Counted from the first letter of the stretch, positions 44,156-58,658 are shown. The stretch is 64,000 nt of DNA from Vallitalea sp. (GCA_025210235.1 JAOASG010000003.1:1-64000), one strand, 5' to 3'. The notes: a model not told the origin generated them from the sequence alone. A program made the numbers and translations.

Positions 44156-47100
44156 TTACTCATTATTATTGATTCGCGTTAACATATCTAAAACTGTTTT
44201 TGTAACCACTGTATCGTTAGGTAACAATCTACCTTCAGCTAGTGTTATTACATCAAGATTGACTCCTTTTATTATAATATCTCTGTATTCTTCATTTACA
44301 TTATTTATATCTTCTACAATATTATAATCATTAATTTTTATACTATCTAAATTAACATTATTTTTAATTGAATATGCTTGCATAAATATGTACATAGCTT
44401 CGTCTTTTGTCATATGACCATATTTATTAGTAACAGGAATAATAATACCTCTATCTTCTAACCACTTTTCATTATCATACCCTTTTCTAGCTCCTAATAC
44501 ACGAGCCGTTGCTGCTATTATCTGATAATTATACACATTATTATTCAAATCACTTAATTCTCCACCTGTAAAAATATCGGTTAAATTATATTCTGTTATT
44601 AATTCAGTAACATTTTCATTATATATTTCATCTAACTTTTTATATATATTGGATTTTGGTGCAAATATATATGCTCCAACTTCTTGCGTATCAATATTAT
44701 ATGAATTAGCATAACTATTACTATTTACTTTTTTAAAAGAATTGCCTTCTCTTTTATATCCTTGTAACGTATCATTCATAGCGTCTATGTTAAACCCAAT
44801 ATTAACTGAATTATCTAAATTAGCAACATTTTTATAATTATTATCCATATGACTTTTTATTATATTTTTGATATTAATTTTTTGGGCTTCTTCCACTAAT
44901 TTTAATGTATCAGTTACTATTTTTAGTAATCTTGAATCACTAATATCATTAGTTAATTCTTTTTCTAATTCATTTATAAGATAACTTTTCTTTTTTTGTA
45001 CTTCATTATTAAATGCCTGTAGTATTAGTCTTTCAAAATCTTCTTCCGAAATATTACTACCTACAATATTAAGGTCAAAATCTAGTAGATTAGTTAATGG
45101 TAATCTTCCTTCTATCTTATCATTATACTTACCTACATTTAAATCTAATCGTATATAGTAATCTTTCGTTGAATTACTATAGTTATTAATTTCTTCTATT
45201 TTTTCTATAATTTCAGTAGTTTTATCTTTTGACAATGTATATGGCCTTATACCCAAATCACCATCTGGAAATTTAACCATTATTGTTATTTCATTATCAT
45301 TTGCAGTTTCTATCATCTCAGCTGGTAAATAATATTGTTGAATACCTTTTTTTGCATTAACTAAGTTATATTTTCCAACAGTCACATATTTTAATTCGCT
45401 AATATTATGATTTTTTCTGTATTTAATTACTTGTTTGTAATCCATTTCAACATTCCAATAAGACGTTTTAGTAAGTTCTTTTGCTTTATCCTCATAATAT
45501 TTAATATATTTTAGATATTTGTTTTCCTTATCATAGTCCTCTTGATCAAACTCTGTACGAGTACTTACCCTATTAGAAAAGCTAGATCTAGGATAAACAT
45601 TTTCACCATTAGGTAATGTTTCTTGTGGTTTTGTTTTATCTAAAATCCTCACTTTTATACTATATGTTTTACCAGGTTTTAATCCACTTATTCTATAGTA
45701 CACTCTTATATAACCATCATTTGCACCTTCGACTTTTTCTAAATAATAATTATTATATTTTGTACTTGAATAATCTTGATCTTTATCTCCCTTAACAAAT
45801 ATTTCTATACCATAGTTACCAGTTGATATATAATCTGTTGGAACAGCAGCATCAAATCTAATTATTGCTTCTCTCTTAGAATCATAAGAATATGTAGGAT
45901 TATGATCTACTATTAAATTAATCGGTCTTTTAATGGATGAAGTTGTCAAAGAGTCAGCTATCCAAGCTGAAGCCGCCTTAGGAATTTCTGATTTAATCCT
46001 AATTGTACGTACATAATAGTAATATACTTTGTTAGGTAAATTATTATTATCAATAATAGTAACCTTATCGTTCGCTACTTTAAAAGTTTGAGTAGCATTA
46101 ATCCATGTCTTAGTAGCTTTATCATAATATTTTAATAAATATTTTTTATCTTTAACATATAATCTCCAACCTTCAACCTCCGTATTACTTAAAAGACTTG
46201 AGTCGAAAATTTCTTGTAACATCTTTCCACTTCCTAAAGAATCAGGTAATAATTTATTCTCAAGACTAATTAACTCAAATCCATACTCATCCTCTTTTAA
46301 CTCAATTTCCTCTGGAATTTCCCAAGTAATTTCTCCCGCAATTAAATTATCATCTAAATAATTAGCTTCCATATTTTTAGGAGCAATAGGTATTAATTCT
46401 CCTTCGCCAGGATTTGAAGGAACAACCGGTGATGTAGCACTTAACATACTAGATGGTTCTGAACGCCTATTTTCTACCCCAGTATTTATGTCAGATGCAT
46501 TAGAAATATCTAGTTTAGTTACAATTCTTATATAGTAATTTGTGTTTGGATCAAGATTTAAAAGCTTTAATTCTTTAAATCCAGCATCAGATGGCTTTGT
46601 GCTTATATCATAATATAATATATTATTTCCTCTTAAGTACTCTACTTCTGCTTTAGTTATATCAATATCTTCTCCCGTATCACTAATTTTATATAATCCA
46701 TTTTTATTTTTTCTAGCTTCATCACTTACAGTATCTTCTAAATCCAATATTTTTTTTATGTTAGCATCATCATCTGAAGTCATTAATGAATCTAGACTAT
46801 GTATCTTTTGCTTATCTTCTGAGATGAAAATTCTATAATTAATATTATTTATAACTTTATTAATAGGGTTAATCATATAATTATTGTAATTATTAATATC
46901 TACAAGCTTATACTTAATATTCATACCTACTCTAGGATTTTCTTCAGTTGTAATTCTTGGTGTATAATTAATATTTTCAGCTATTGGAATATCATATCTA
47001 AGCATACTAAGTGATATACTGTCTGCTATTGAACGATCACTTTCTCCTACTCCTCCATCAGCCTCCTTTATAACATAAACCGATCTCATTCTCATAAAAT

Positions 47101-49135
47101 TAATTCCTGGAAATATATAATCATATTCATCTGAACTATCTAATGCTTTTTTGTAAGGTTCTCCTTTGTTAGATGTATCTTTTATTACAGGCTTTGACCA
47201 TCCATTAGTATCTTTTAAAACTATATTTTTTAATTCAAATAAATTATCTCTAGAATTGTATCCTGATACAAAATTACCTTTATCTAATGTAGTTGCTAGT
47301 GGCATACCTGTATCTACTTCTTGAACTTTAATTTGTTTAGTAGAATCCATAAATACTTTAAACACCTTCGTTATAGTATATTGGTTACTACTATCTTCTA
47401 AAGGAATATCATTAAATAATATTTCATAGTATATAGCACTATTACTTTTTGACAACATATTTTTCAACAAATCTTTGTCTGGTGCATGCCAAGTTAAGTC
47501 AAATTGTACCTTTGTGGGTATATTAGAACTATCCTCTTTAGGTGGAACAACTGCTAAGTTTTTAATTTCTTTAACCCTTGGTACTGGAGGTGGTACATCT
47601 TTATCATCATCCGGTATATATTTTATTGTTTGAGACCTAAGAGATTCACCTGCAAATTGAACTCCAACTTGATAAAACTCTTTTGCACTACCATTTTCAA
47701 ATGGAACAGGTATATATATATTCATGTCCGAATATTCTTGTTTGTGATAATGTTTTAACCAAATATCACCTTTGCCATAATTTGAATTATATGTTTTGCT
47801 ATGGTATATAGTATATTCAAGGTCATCTGCATTACTACCTGCATAAGGTACTATATCCAAGTAGGCATCACCCATACTAGCCCTTTTAACAATATATTCT
47901 AAATATGTATATGCATATTTATTTTCAGGTTCATATCTACAAAATTTATATGTAGGACTTTCTTGCAAACTTATAGCAGCTGTGTATACTCTACTTGCTC
48001 CTAATTTATCCCATTGAAGAAAATCAGTGTCAGCTCTATCAAGTCCAGAACGGTCTTTTACTAATTCAATTGTATATGTCCCTGTATCATTTGCGTTATT
48101 GTAATTATATTTATACTCAGCATTATTATTGCTATCTGTTGATTCTGGTTTTGTTGTGAATTTACCATTTGTACTATCAAGTTTTATTGCAATATCAGTA
48201 TTATCACCTTTACCACTGATATCTCTTAATTCTAATACCGCCTCTATTAAATTATCATCTGCCTTTTTTAGCTGATTATTTGTAGCCGTTTCATATTTAA
48301 GCTTATCTGTCGCATCGTTAAATACTTTTGGTCTATTAAACGTTATTCTAAGCCCTGGCTTACTACCTGGTCTTATATTTGACTTAGGACTTTCTACAGT
48401 CTTGATATCTTCATTACCAGAACTTCCTTTAATCCAATGAGTTGGAGTTATTTCAAAATTATCAAAGGCTCTAAGTAATTCGATTTTATCTGTTGTTCCG
48501 TCTGGAATAGTTAGTTTAAAAGGTAAAATATTACCTTTTTTTATATCTTTAATGAAGTAATTCATCGTTTTTGTCTGCATATCCCATCTAAATCTTACAT
48601 CTAATGTATTAATTAAAAAAGATGCTCCTGGATATTTGGAACTTGCACCTCTTTGAATTGTATATTCAAGAGTTTTTTCACTATTTATTAATCCACTTTT
48701 ATCAGTTATAGTTTCTAATTGTGGGACCAATAATTTATAGTTCATCATAGCAAATGACTTGTCAAACTCATCTTCCGTTATATTTGTTTCACGACCAGCA
48801 TCACCAACGCTTTTTGATGTATCAATTTTTATCATTCTATATTTAACAATTACCTTATCAACTTGATGTTCAAAAGTTACTTCGGTTTTTATTGTATCTT
48901 TTAAATAATATTCCAACTTATAACTACCGTAATTTTCTAATTTCCAGCTAATAAGCGCTTCATCATCTCCTGCTTTATTACTAATTATTCTAAGTAAATT
49001 ATCCATTGTATCATTTTTATTCCACTCAAATTCAAGATCTGAAGCTGCGTTAACTGTAGTGCATAATATATTAGTACCAAATACGATAGTATAAGCTACA
49101 AGACATATTATCCACATTATTTTTCTTTTTGTCAT
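44156..49135 (-). CDS. Very large exported FN3-repeat protein with SLH-like C-terminus
   Basis: 1659 residues. A signal peptide ends near TTVNAAS (about residue 32). FN3-like modules include RINLIVDHNPTYSYD... with GLKPGKTYSIKVRILDK near 1130-1200, and LNLDPNTNYYIRIVTKL near 880. A helical region near 1390-1480 precedes a C-terminal SLH-like part (ATARVLGARKGYDNEKWLEDRGI, YGHMTKDEAMYIFMQAYS). It shares overall layout with the next gene, so the two are probably paralogues of a surface assembly. GGGGGGATA precedes the ATG. A 5' hairpin (AAAGGTATATA/TATATACCTTT, 49180-49206) lies in the leader. Confidence 0.82.
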   Translation of the reverse strand: MTKRKIMWIICLVAYTIVFGTNILCTTVNAASDLEFEWNKNDTMDNLLRIISNKAGDDEALISWKLENYGSYKLEYYLKDTIKTEVTFEHQVDKVIVKYRMIKIDTSKSVGDAGRETNITEDEFDKSFAMMNYKLLVPQLETITDKSGLINSEKTLEYTIQRGASSKYPGASFLINTLDVRFRWDMQTKTMNYFIKDIKKGNILPFKLTIPDGTTDKIELLRAFDNFEITPTHWIKGSSGNEDIKTVESPKSNIRPGSKPGLRITFNRPKVFNDATDKLKYETATNNQLKKADDNLIEAVLELRDISGKGDNTDIAIKLDSTNGKFTTKPESTDSNNNAEYKYNYNNANDTGTYTIELVKDRSGLDRADTDFLQWDKLGASRVYTAAISLQESPTYKFCRYEPENKYAYTYLEYIVKRASMGDAYLDIVPYAGSNADDLEYTIYHSKTYNSNYGKGDIWLKHYHKQEYSDMNIYIPVPFENGSAKEFYQVGVQFAGESLRSQTIKYIPDDDKDVPPPVPRVKEIKNLAVVPPKEDSSNIPTKVQFDLTWHAPDKDLLKNMLSKSNSAIYYEILFNDIPLEDSSNQYTITKVFKVFMDSTKQIKVQEVDTGMPLATTLDKGNFVSGYNSRDNLFELKNIVLKDTNGWSKPVIKDTSNKGEPYKKALDSSDEYDYIFPGINFMRMRSVYVIKEADGGVGESDRSIADSISLSMLRYDIPIAENINYTPRITTEENPRVGMNIKYKLVDINNYNNYMINPINKVINNINYRIFISEDKQKIHSLDSLMTSDDDANIKKILDLEDTVSDEARKNKNGLYKISDTGEDIDITKAEVEYLRGNNILYYDISTKPSDAGFKELKLLNLDPNTNYYIRIVTKLDISNASDINTGVENRRSEPSSMLSATSPVVPSNPGEGELIPIAPKNMEANYLDDNLIAGEITWEIPEEIELKEDEYGFELISLENKLLPDSLGSGKMLQEIFDSSLLSNTEVEGWRLYVKDKKYLLKYYDKATKTWINATQTFKVANDKVTIIDNNNLPNKVYYYYVRTIRIKSEIPKAASAWIADSLTTSSIKRPINLIVDHNPTYSYDSKREAIIRFDAAVPTDYISTGNYGIEIFVKGDKDQDYSSTKYNNYYLEKVEGANDGYIRVYYRISGLKPGKTYSIKVRILDKTKPQETLPNGENVYPRSSFSNRVSTRTEFDQEDYDKENKYLKYIKYYEDKAKELTKTSYWNVEMDYKQVIKYRKNHNISELKYVTVGKYNLVNAKKGIQQYYLPAEMIETANDNEITIMVKFPDGDLGIRPYTLSKDKTTEIIEKIEEINNYSNSTKDYYIRLDLNVGKYNDKIEGRLPLTNLLDFDLNIVGSNISEEDFERLILQAFNNEVQKKKSYLINELEKELTNDISDSRLLKIVTDTLKLVEEAQKINIKNIIKSHMDNNYKNVANLDNSVNIGFNIDAMNDTLQGYKREGNSFKKVNSNSYANSYNIDTQEVGAYIFAPKSNIYKKLDEIYNENVTELITEYNLTDIFTGGELSDLNNNVYNYQIIAATARVLGARKGYDNEKWLEDRGIIIPVTNKYGHMTKDEAMYIFMQAYSIKNNVNLDSIKINDYNIVEDINNVNEEYRDIIIKGVNLDVITLAEGRLLPNDTVVTKTVLDMLTRINNNE

Positions 49136-49283
49136 TATCTATCCCCCCAAATATTTAGTTAATGTATATAACATTAAAAAGGTATATAGCATATAATATA
49201 TACCTTTCGACAATTCACGTTGTCAAAAAAATAATCTTTCAATTATATATCGGCAATAATAAACCTAATATTCACAGAAAATG

Positions 49284-49317
49284 AAAAAAAGAGTAGGAAA
49301 GACCTACTCTTTTTTTT
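49284..49317 (-). terminator. Terminator of the atp operon
   Basis: AAAAAAAGAGTAGG pairs with CCTACTCTTTTTTTT around a five-base loop, with T runs on both strands. It lies about 60 bases after atpC. Confidence 0.9.
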
Positions 49318-49373
49318 ATAGGAATGTTTTACATTCTATTTTTATTGTAATCGTTTAAGGATATTAGCCTTTG

Positions 49374-49796
49374 TTATTCCTCACTAGGGTTATGATATTT
49401 TACCACCTGAAGTCTTACAATAGATCTAGCCAATGCAGATTTTGCTCTTATTTCACTAAGTTCAGCTTTTTCCGCTTCTAATCTTCTCTCAGCTCTTATC
49501 TTTGCTTCTTCAGCTCTCTTCTCATCAATTTCATGAGGCCATTCTGCTGCATCAGTAAGAATTGTTACTCGCTCTGGAGTTATCTCAACAAATCCTTTAT
49601 GAACTGCAGCTTGCTCTTCTTTTGAATTGTTTTTTATAACCATCAATCCACTAACAATAGGAGTTGTTAAGGGTATATGGTTAGCATATATCCCTATATC
49701 ACCTTCACTGGTTTTAAATTCAACACTATCTACGTTATCCTCATAGAATATTCTTTCTGGTGTAACAACTTGTAATAAAAATTTATTATCCGCCAT
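49374..49796 (-). CDS. atpC: ATP synthase epsilon subunit
   Basis: 140 residues of the F1 central stalk. An N-terminal beta sandwich (FLLQVVTPERIFYEDNVDSVEF, GDIGIYANHIPLTTPI) is followed by a two-helix C-terminal domain (IDEKRAEEAKIRAERRLEAEKAEL) that can inhibit ATP hydrolysis. It is the last gene of the operon, 11 bases after atpD. Confidence 0.95.
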   Translation of the reverse strand: MADNKFLLQVVTPERIFYEDNVDSVEFKTSEGDIGIYANHIPLTTPIVSGLMVIKNNSKEEQAAVHKGFVEITPERVTILTDAAEWPHEIDEKRAEEAKIRAERRLEAEKAELSEIRAKSALARSIVRLQVVKYHNPSEE

Positions 49797-49807
49797 TTAA
49801 TCACCTA

Positions 49808-51190
<1,383 letters not shown>

Positions 51191-51206
51191 TTATTCTTTC
51201 ACTCCT

Positions 51207-52061
51207 TTACTTAAGCGCTTCTGCTCCACCAACGATTTCTGATAATTCTTGAGTTATAGATGCTTGTCTAGCTCTATTATACTCAAGTGATAAATGATCA
51301 ATCATTTCTGTGGCATTATTTGTAGCTGAGTCCATGGCAGTCATTCTTGCTCCATGTTCACTTGCTACAGATTCTCTAAGCGCTCCAAAAATTATACTAT
51401 TAATATATTTTGGAATTACTTGTTCAAGTACCTCTTCTGCTGACGGTTCATATGTCATCATATCACTACTTTTCTCGCTCTTCCCTTGAAAATCTTTTGT
51501 ATCTACAGGTAATACTTTTAAAAGTTTTGCTTCTTGATTAAGTGCAGAAACAAAAGAAGTGTATGCTACATAAACCTCATCAATAATACCTTCTTTATAC
51601 ATTTCTAATAGTCTCTCACCAATTACTACTGCATCTTTATAAATTGGTTGTTCAACTACATCATTATATTGTTTTATGACATCATAGCCGCTTCTTTTAA
51701 AATTATCAGCACCTCTTTTTCCTACTGCAACTATTTTGGAATTATTTGGTACTGAATTCTTCATTACTAGCTTAACAACATTTGAGTTGTATCCACCTGC
51801 AAGACCTTTATTAGAAGTAATTACAATATATCCTTTATTCTTAACTTCTCTCTTAATCAAATAAGGATGGCTAACAGTATTACTTTTATCTAATATTGAA
51901 CCAATTGTTTCTTGCATTTTATCAAAAAAAGGTCTTGATTTAGAAGCATTAGTTTTAGCCTTTTGAAGTTTTGATGTTGCAACTAATTTCATTGCTTTTG
52001 TAATCTTCTGTGTACTTTGTATACTGTTTTTCCTTCTCTTAATATCTCTCATGGATGCCAT
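51207..52061 (-). CDS. atpG: ATP synthase gamma subunit
   Basis: 284 residues forming the rotating coiled-coil shaft. The N-terminal helix (MRDIKRRKNSIQSTQKITKAMKLVATSKLQKA) and the C-terminal helix (SEHGARMTAMDSATNNATEMIDHLSLEYNRARQASITQELSEIVGGA) are typical. It starts 4 bases after atpA, so coupling is likely. Confidence 0.97.
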   Translation of the reverse strand: MASMRDIKRRKNSIQSTQKITKAMKLVATSKLQKAKTNASKSRPFFDKMQETIGSILDKSNTVSHPYLIKREVKNKGYIVITSNKGLAGGYNSNVVKLVMKNSVPNNSKIVAVGKRGADNFKRSGYDVIKQYNDVVEQPIYKDAVVIGERLLEMYKEGIIDEVYVAYTSFVSALNQEAKLLKVLPVDTKDFQGKSEKSSDMMTYEPSAEEVLEQVIPKYINSIIFGALRESVASEHGARMTAMDSATNNATEMIDHLSLEYNRARQASITQELSEIVGGAEALK

Positions 52062-52065
52062 GGAA

Positions 52066-54159
<2,094 letters not shown>

Positions 54160-54172
<13 letters not shown>

Positions 54173-54687
54173 GTTTCTTCACCTATTGATTCTAAAGTTT
54201 CATCTAATAATTTATCACTTGTACTTTTATCAATAGATGATGCTACAAATTTGCTTGCCAAAATCTTAGCAACTTCTATTATTTCATTCTTTATTTCATC
54301 TTTAGCTTTTTCTTTTTCTCTTTCAATTTCTAAATTAGCTCTTGAAATTAGTCTAGCTGCTTCATCATCAGCACTTTTAATTATTTCACTCTCTTTTAAT
54401 AACGCTTTCTTTCTAGCATTATCGAGGATTTCATCAGCTTCTTTATTTATATTAGCTAATTTTTCTTTGTATTCTTTTTCAAGCTCAGTTGCTTTTTTCT
54501 TTTCATCTTTAATGAAACTATACTCTTTAGCTATTCCATCTTTTCTTTTCTGTAAAAGTTCTCGCACTGGATTAAGTAGTAATTTGCTTAATATATAAAA
54601 TAAAAGAAGTACACTTATACCATGAAAAAGAGTTTGTGCTAACATTTGAGCATCAAAATTAATAATCCAGCTTTCAATTAAGTACAT
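54160..54687 (-). CDS. atpF: ATP synthase b subunit
   Basis: 175 residues. One N-terminal membrane helix (FHGISVLLLFYILSKLLL) is followed by PVRELLQKRKDGIAKE and a long charged helix forming the peripheral stalk. A single b gene implies a homodimer. It follows atpE2 after a 144-base gap that holds two hairpins. Confidence 0.95.
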
Positions 54688-54753
54688 AAGGTTATCTTTC
54701 CTCCTTTCATTTAGGAAATTCTACATTTAAATAACGTAAACTTTCCTAATAAA

Positions 54754-54827
54754 GCAATTACAAAACTACATTTTTTAGTTTTGAAATTACTTATCAAGTG
54801 AAAGGGTATTCATTATCCCTTCCACTT
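54754..54827 (-). other. Two hairpins between atpE2 and atpF
   Basis: On the minus strand, five bases after the atpE2 stop, AAGTGGAAGGGATA pairs with TACCCTTTCACTT (54827-54796). A second hairpin, AATTTCAAAACTA with TAGTTTTGTAATT (54788-54756), follows; it belongs to the GTAATTGCAAAACT repeat family. Neither has a strong T run. They could protect the upstream c-subunit mRNA from 3' decay or cause partial termination, favouring the high c-subunit stoichiometry. Confidence 0.6.
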
Positions 54828-54831
54828 CTAT

Positions 54832-55125
<294 letters not shown>

Positions 55126-55144
55126 CTATAATAATTAAATTTAT

Positions 55145-55693
<549 letters not shown>

Positions 55694-55705
55694 TCACTTA
55701 CTTGT

Positions 55706-56422
55706 TTATTCCATAGCACTTGATACAAAAGTCATACTTAACATTACAAAAATAAATGCTTGTAACACACCTGCAAAAACATCAAAATATCCATGTAATG
55801 CTGCTGGTATACCTATTAGTGCATACCAAGGTAAATTATAATATAAAGTCATGATAATAGTACCACCTAATATATTTCCGAACAAACGAAAACTAAGTGA
55901 AACTGGATTAGCAAGTTCACCAATAATATTAAGAGGAGTCATTGGCCATAAAGGTTCTGTTAATCCTTTAGCCCATTTACCGACACCTTTTACTTTAATA
56001 CCATAACCTTGAATCATAAAAAATGTTATCATGGCTAATGCAAATGTTACTGATGCATCAGCTGTAGGTGGTCTTAAAAACCCAAAGCCAAATGTACCAT
56101 TATTGAAATTAGGACCTACTAACAAACCAGATAAATTACTCACTAGAATAAATATAAACATGCATCCATAAAATGATGCAAATTTTCTTCCACTTTCACC
56201 CATAGTAGTAACCGTAAAATTATCTAAAGTTTCTACAATCCATTCAATAACGTTTTGCGCACCTGCTGGAATTTTCTTGGGATTCATTATTTTCTTTCTT
56301 ATTATTAATGCAATAATAATAAGAACAATCCCAATAAGCCATACATTAACCATTGATTCTGTAATGTATAAGTTAAAACCAAATAAATTAATGGTTTTAA
56401 CATGATGAATTCCAATATCCAT
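55706..56422 (-). CDS. atpB: ATP synthase a subunit
   Basis: 238 residues with five or six membrane helices, the stator channel for the coupling ion. The essential Arg is in ELANPVSLSFRLFGNILGG. The C-terminal helix GVLQAFIFVMLSMTFVSSAME is typical. It starts 30 bases after atpI and precedes the two c genes. Confidence 0.96.
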   Translation of the reverse strand: MDIGIHHVKTINLFGFNLYITESMVNVWLIGIVLIIIALIIRKKIMNPKKIPAGAQNVIEWIVETLDNFTVTTMGESGRKFASFYGCMFIFILVSNLSGLLVGPNFNNGTFGFGFLRPPTADASVTFALAMITFFMIQGYGIKVKGVGKWAKGLTEPLWPMTPLNIIGELANPVSLSFRLFGNILGGTIIMTLYYNLPWYALIGIPAALHGYFDVFAGVLQAFIFVMLSMTFVSSAME

Positions 56423-56452
56423 TATTGAACTCTCCTTTCCGCATAGGAAACG

Positions 56453-56884
56453 TTAAAAATCAGACTCTTCTTCATCATCTTCCCATTCTAAAAATTCGAT
56501 AGAGCCATCTTTAGGAGTAGGTTTTTCAATGTATCCTTGCCAATACGCTGCTAATTTTACGGATACAAGGGAAATAATTACCCCTACTAAATTAATCGTT
56601 GTCTCTAATGCTCCAACTATTAATACCAAAATAGTTAATAAATATCTTAAGAAATAATGAAAGCTAGCATATTTTTTAGCCGCTGCTGGAGGTTTATTTA
56701 TTGCTTTCTTAAACGTAACTTCCATTAGTTTTAGTTTAAGTATTGAAAAAATCCCTCCAAGAACTAATCCTTTACCATATGCATAAATATCTTCAACAAA
56801 AAATAGCCCCACTAAAAAAGAAAAACCTACTATAAGTATAATTTTAAATGCTAATGGGATAAATATTGATTCTTCAGATTTCAT
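56453..56884 (-). CDS. atpI: ATP synthase AtpI-like membrane protein
   Basis: About 143 residues with four membrane helices (IPLAFKIILIVGFSFLVGLFF, LVLGGIFSILKLKLMEV) and an acidic C-terminus (EWEDDEEESDF). AtpI-type proteins assist assembly of the c ring or Mg2+ supply. The ATG at 56884, one base after the atpZ stop, has AAGGA upstream; a longer frame to 56914 would overlap atpZ and lacks such a site. Confidence 0.85.
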   Translation of the reverse strand: MKSEESIFIPLAFKIILIVGFSFLVGLFFVEDIYAYGKGLVLGGIFSILKLKLMEVTFKKAINKPPAAAKKYASFHYFLRYLLTILVLIVGALETTINLVGVIISLVSVKLAAYWQGYIEKPTPKDGSIEFLEWEDDEEESDF

Positions 56885-56885
56885 A

Positions 56886-57116
56886 TTAGGAGTCCTTCTT
56901 TCTCTTTTTAGCACTTTTCATTGAAATAACATATAAATTACGAAAAGCAGAAAGCATACCTAGTATGGTAAAAATAATAAGGAATAATACTTTAGTATCA
57001 AATAAATTGTCTAAATAATTTCCAAATAAAATACAACCAATTATAGGTATAGCCATTAAGAAACCTATTTGACTTATTAAAGATAAGCTTTTCATTATAT
57101 GGGGATTAAACTTCAT
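56886..57116 (-). CDS. AtpZ-like F0F1 ATPase accessory protein
   Basis: 76 residues with two membrane helices (LISQIGFLMAIPIIGCILFG and VLFLIIFTILGMLSAFRNLY) and a basic tail (KSAKKRKKDS). The G-x(7)-D arrangement (GNYLDNLF) between helices fits the AtpZ/ATPase_gene1 family. It is the first gene of the atp operon. AAGGAG precedes the ATG. Confidence 0.85.
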   Translation of the reverse strand: MKFNPHIMKSLSLISQIGFLMAIPIIGCILFGNYLDNLFDTKVLFLIIFTILGMLSAFRNLYVISMKSAKKRKKDS

Positions 57117-57139
57117 AAGTTTCTCCTTCTTAATAAAAT

Positions 57140-57168
57140 ATTATACCCATGATTTTGGCATATGTCTA
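57140..57168 (-). promoter_or_regulatory. Promoter of the atp operon
   Basis: TAGACA (57168-57163), 17-base spacer, TATAAT (57145-57140) preceded by TGGG. The transcript would begin about 17 bases before the atpZ start, leaving a very short leader. Confidence 0.8.
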
Positions 57169-57233
57169 CAGTATTAAGTATTTTTTTACAGTTTTCAAAT
57201 AAATCTAACTATGCTAACGGTAAACATATATAT

Positions 57234-58352
57234 CTATAATAAACTATTTACGATAATATCAACTATTCTACTTGATGCATTTCCATCTCCATAAGGATTA
57301 ACAGCATTTGCCATCTTATTATATTGATTAGCATCTTCGATTAATGATTTTGTTAATTCATAAATAGTATTTTCTTCTACTCCAGCAAGTCTTAACGTAC
57401 CTGCTTCTATCCCTTCTGGTCTTTCTGTTACATTCCTTAGTACTAAAACTGGTTTACCCATTGAAGGAACTTCTTCTTGTAACCCTCCAGAATCAGTTAA
57501 TACTAAATAAGACTTATTTAATAAGTTATGCATATCTTGCATTTCAAGCGGATCTAATAAATGTATTCTTTCTTGTTCTCCTAGAATTTTAAAGGCAACA
57601 TTTCTGACTGCAGGATTTAAGTGAACTGCATAAACAACTTCTACATCTTTATACTCTTCTACAATTCTCTTAACTGCCTTGCAAATATTTTCTAAAGGCT
57701 CACCAAGATTTTCTCTTCTATGAGCTGTCATAGTAATTATCTTTTTATTATTATAGTCTAAATTATTTAATTTATTTTCTTTAAATATATAATTTTCTTT
57801 AATTGTTGTTTTAAGTGAATCAATTACTGTATTTCCAGTAATAAAAATATCCTTTTCATCAACACCTTCTTTTAATAGATGCTCTCTTGCAGTAATTGTT
57901 GGAGCAAAATGTAAATCTGTTAAACATCCTGTTAACTTCCTATTCATCTCTTCTGGAAAAGGTTCATATTTATTATAAGTTCTAAGACCTGCTTCTACAT
58001 GACCAACTTTTACCTTATTATAAAATGCAGCTAATGAACCTGCAAAAGTAGTTGTTGTATCACCATGTACAAGTACAATATCAGGATTCTCTTTCTTTAT
58101 TACATTACTAATTCCTTCTAATGCTCTTGTAGTTATTTGTGAAAGAGTTTGTTTTTCTTTCATAATATCTAAATCATAATCTGGAGTTAAATTAAATACT
58201 TTTAATACCTGATCCAACATTTCTCTATGCTGAGCAGTAACACATACAATGCTTTCCACATATTCTGACTTTTCTAATTCCTTAACTACTGGTGCCATTT
58301 TAATTGCTTCTGGACGTGTACCAAAAATACTCATAACTTTTATTTTGGCCAT
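57234..58352 (-). CDS. wecB: UDP-N-acetylglucosamine 2-epimerase (non-hydrolysing)
   Basis: 372 residues. It interconverts UDP-GlcNAc and UDP-ManNAc for wall polymers. The GTRPEAIKMAPVV N-terminus, HVEAGLRT, HPRENLG-like AHRRENLGE, and the UDP-binding LTDSGGLQEEVPSMGKPVLVLR are all present. Full length. AGGAGG precedes the ATG. A separate TATACC-type promoter region is not clear. Next to the atp operon, it occupies the usual mnaA/atp synteny of Firmicutes. Confidence 0.95.
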   Translation of the reverse strand: MAKIKVMSIFGTRPEAIKMAPVVKELEKSEYVESIVCVTAQHREMLDQVLKVFNLTPDYDLDIMKEKQTLSQITTRALEGISNVIKKENPDIVLVHGDTTTTFAGSLAAFYNKVKVGHVEAGLRTYNKYEPFPEEMNRKLTGCLTDLHFAPTITAREHLLKEGVDEKDIFITGNTVIDSLKTTIKENYIFKENKLNNLDYNNKKIITMTAHRRENLGEPLENICKAVKRIVEEYKDVEVVYAVHLNPAVRNVAFKILGEQERIHLLDPLEMQDMHNLLNKSYLVLTDSGGLQEEVPSMGKPVLVLRNVTERPEGIEAGTLRLAGVEENTIYELTKSLIEDANQYNKMANAVNPYGDGNASSRIVDIIVNSLL

Positions 58353-58658
58353 TACATAACCTCCTGTTTTATTACACTAAATCTTCAAAGGTTTTTGTCG
58401 AAAATTTAACATTTTTAAAAACACATTTTATATTATACAACTATTTATCGTTAGATGCAAAATTTTTTATACAAATTTTATATTATCAACAAGTATTCAA
58501 CTGTTTAAACATGGACGTTTTATCTGCTGGGGTAATATTATCCTATACCATATAAAATCAAGCTTAAATATTTTCGTGGTAAGTTTTTATATTTGTTACC
58601 CTTCTAAGTATGTGTTATAATCTTATAAAATAGTAGAATAAAAAACAGGAGTGATTAT
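58353..58658. other. Gene-free interval with a repeat half copy
   Basis: About 305 bases between divergent genes. It contains the ATGGAC-loop half repeat at 58497-58552. TTGTTA with TATAAT near 58617-58622 is a possible rightward promoter for the ACT-domain gene. No ORF is supported. Confidence 0.55.
58497..58552. repeat. Half copy of the ATGGAC-loop repeat
   Basis: GTTTAAACATGGACGTTTTA, then CTGCTG, then TAATATTATCCTATACCAT. It corresponds to the right half of the element at 36243-36352 and begins at the same point (TTCA) as the copy at 25621. Confidence 0.7.
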
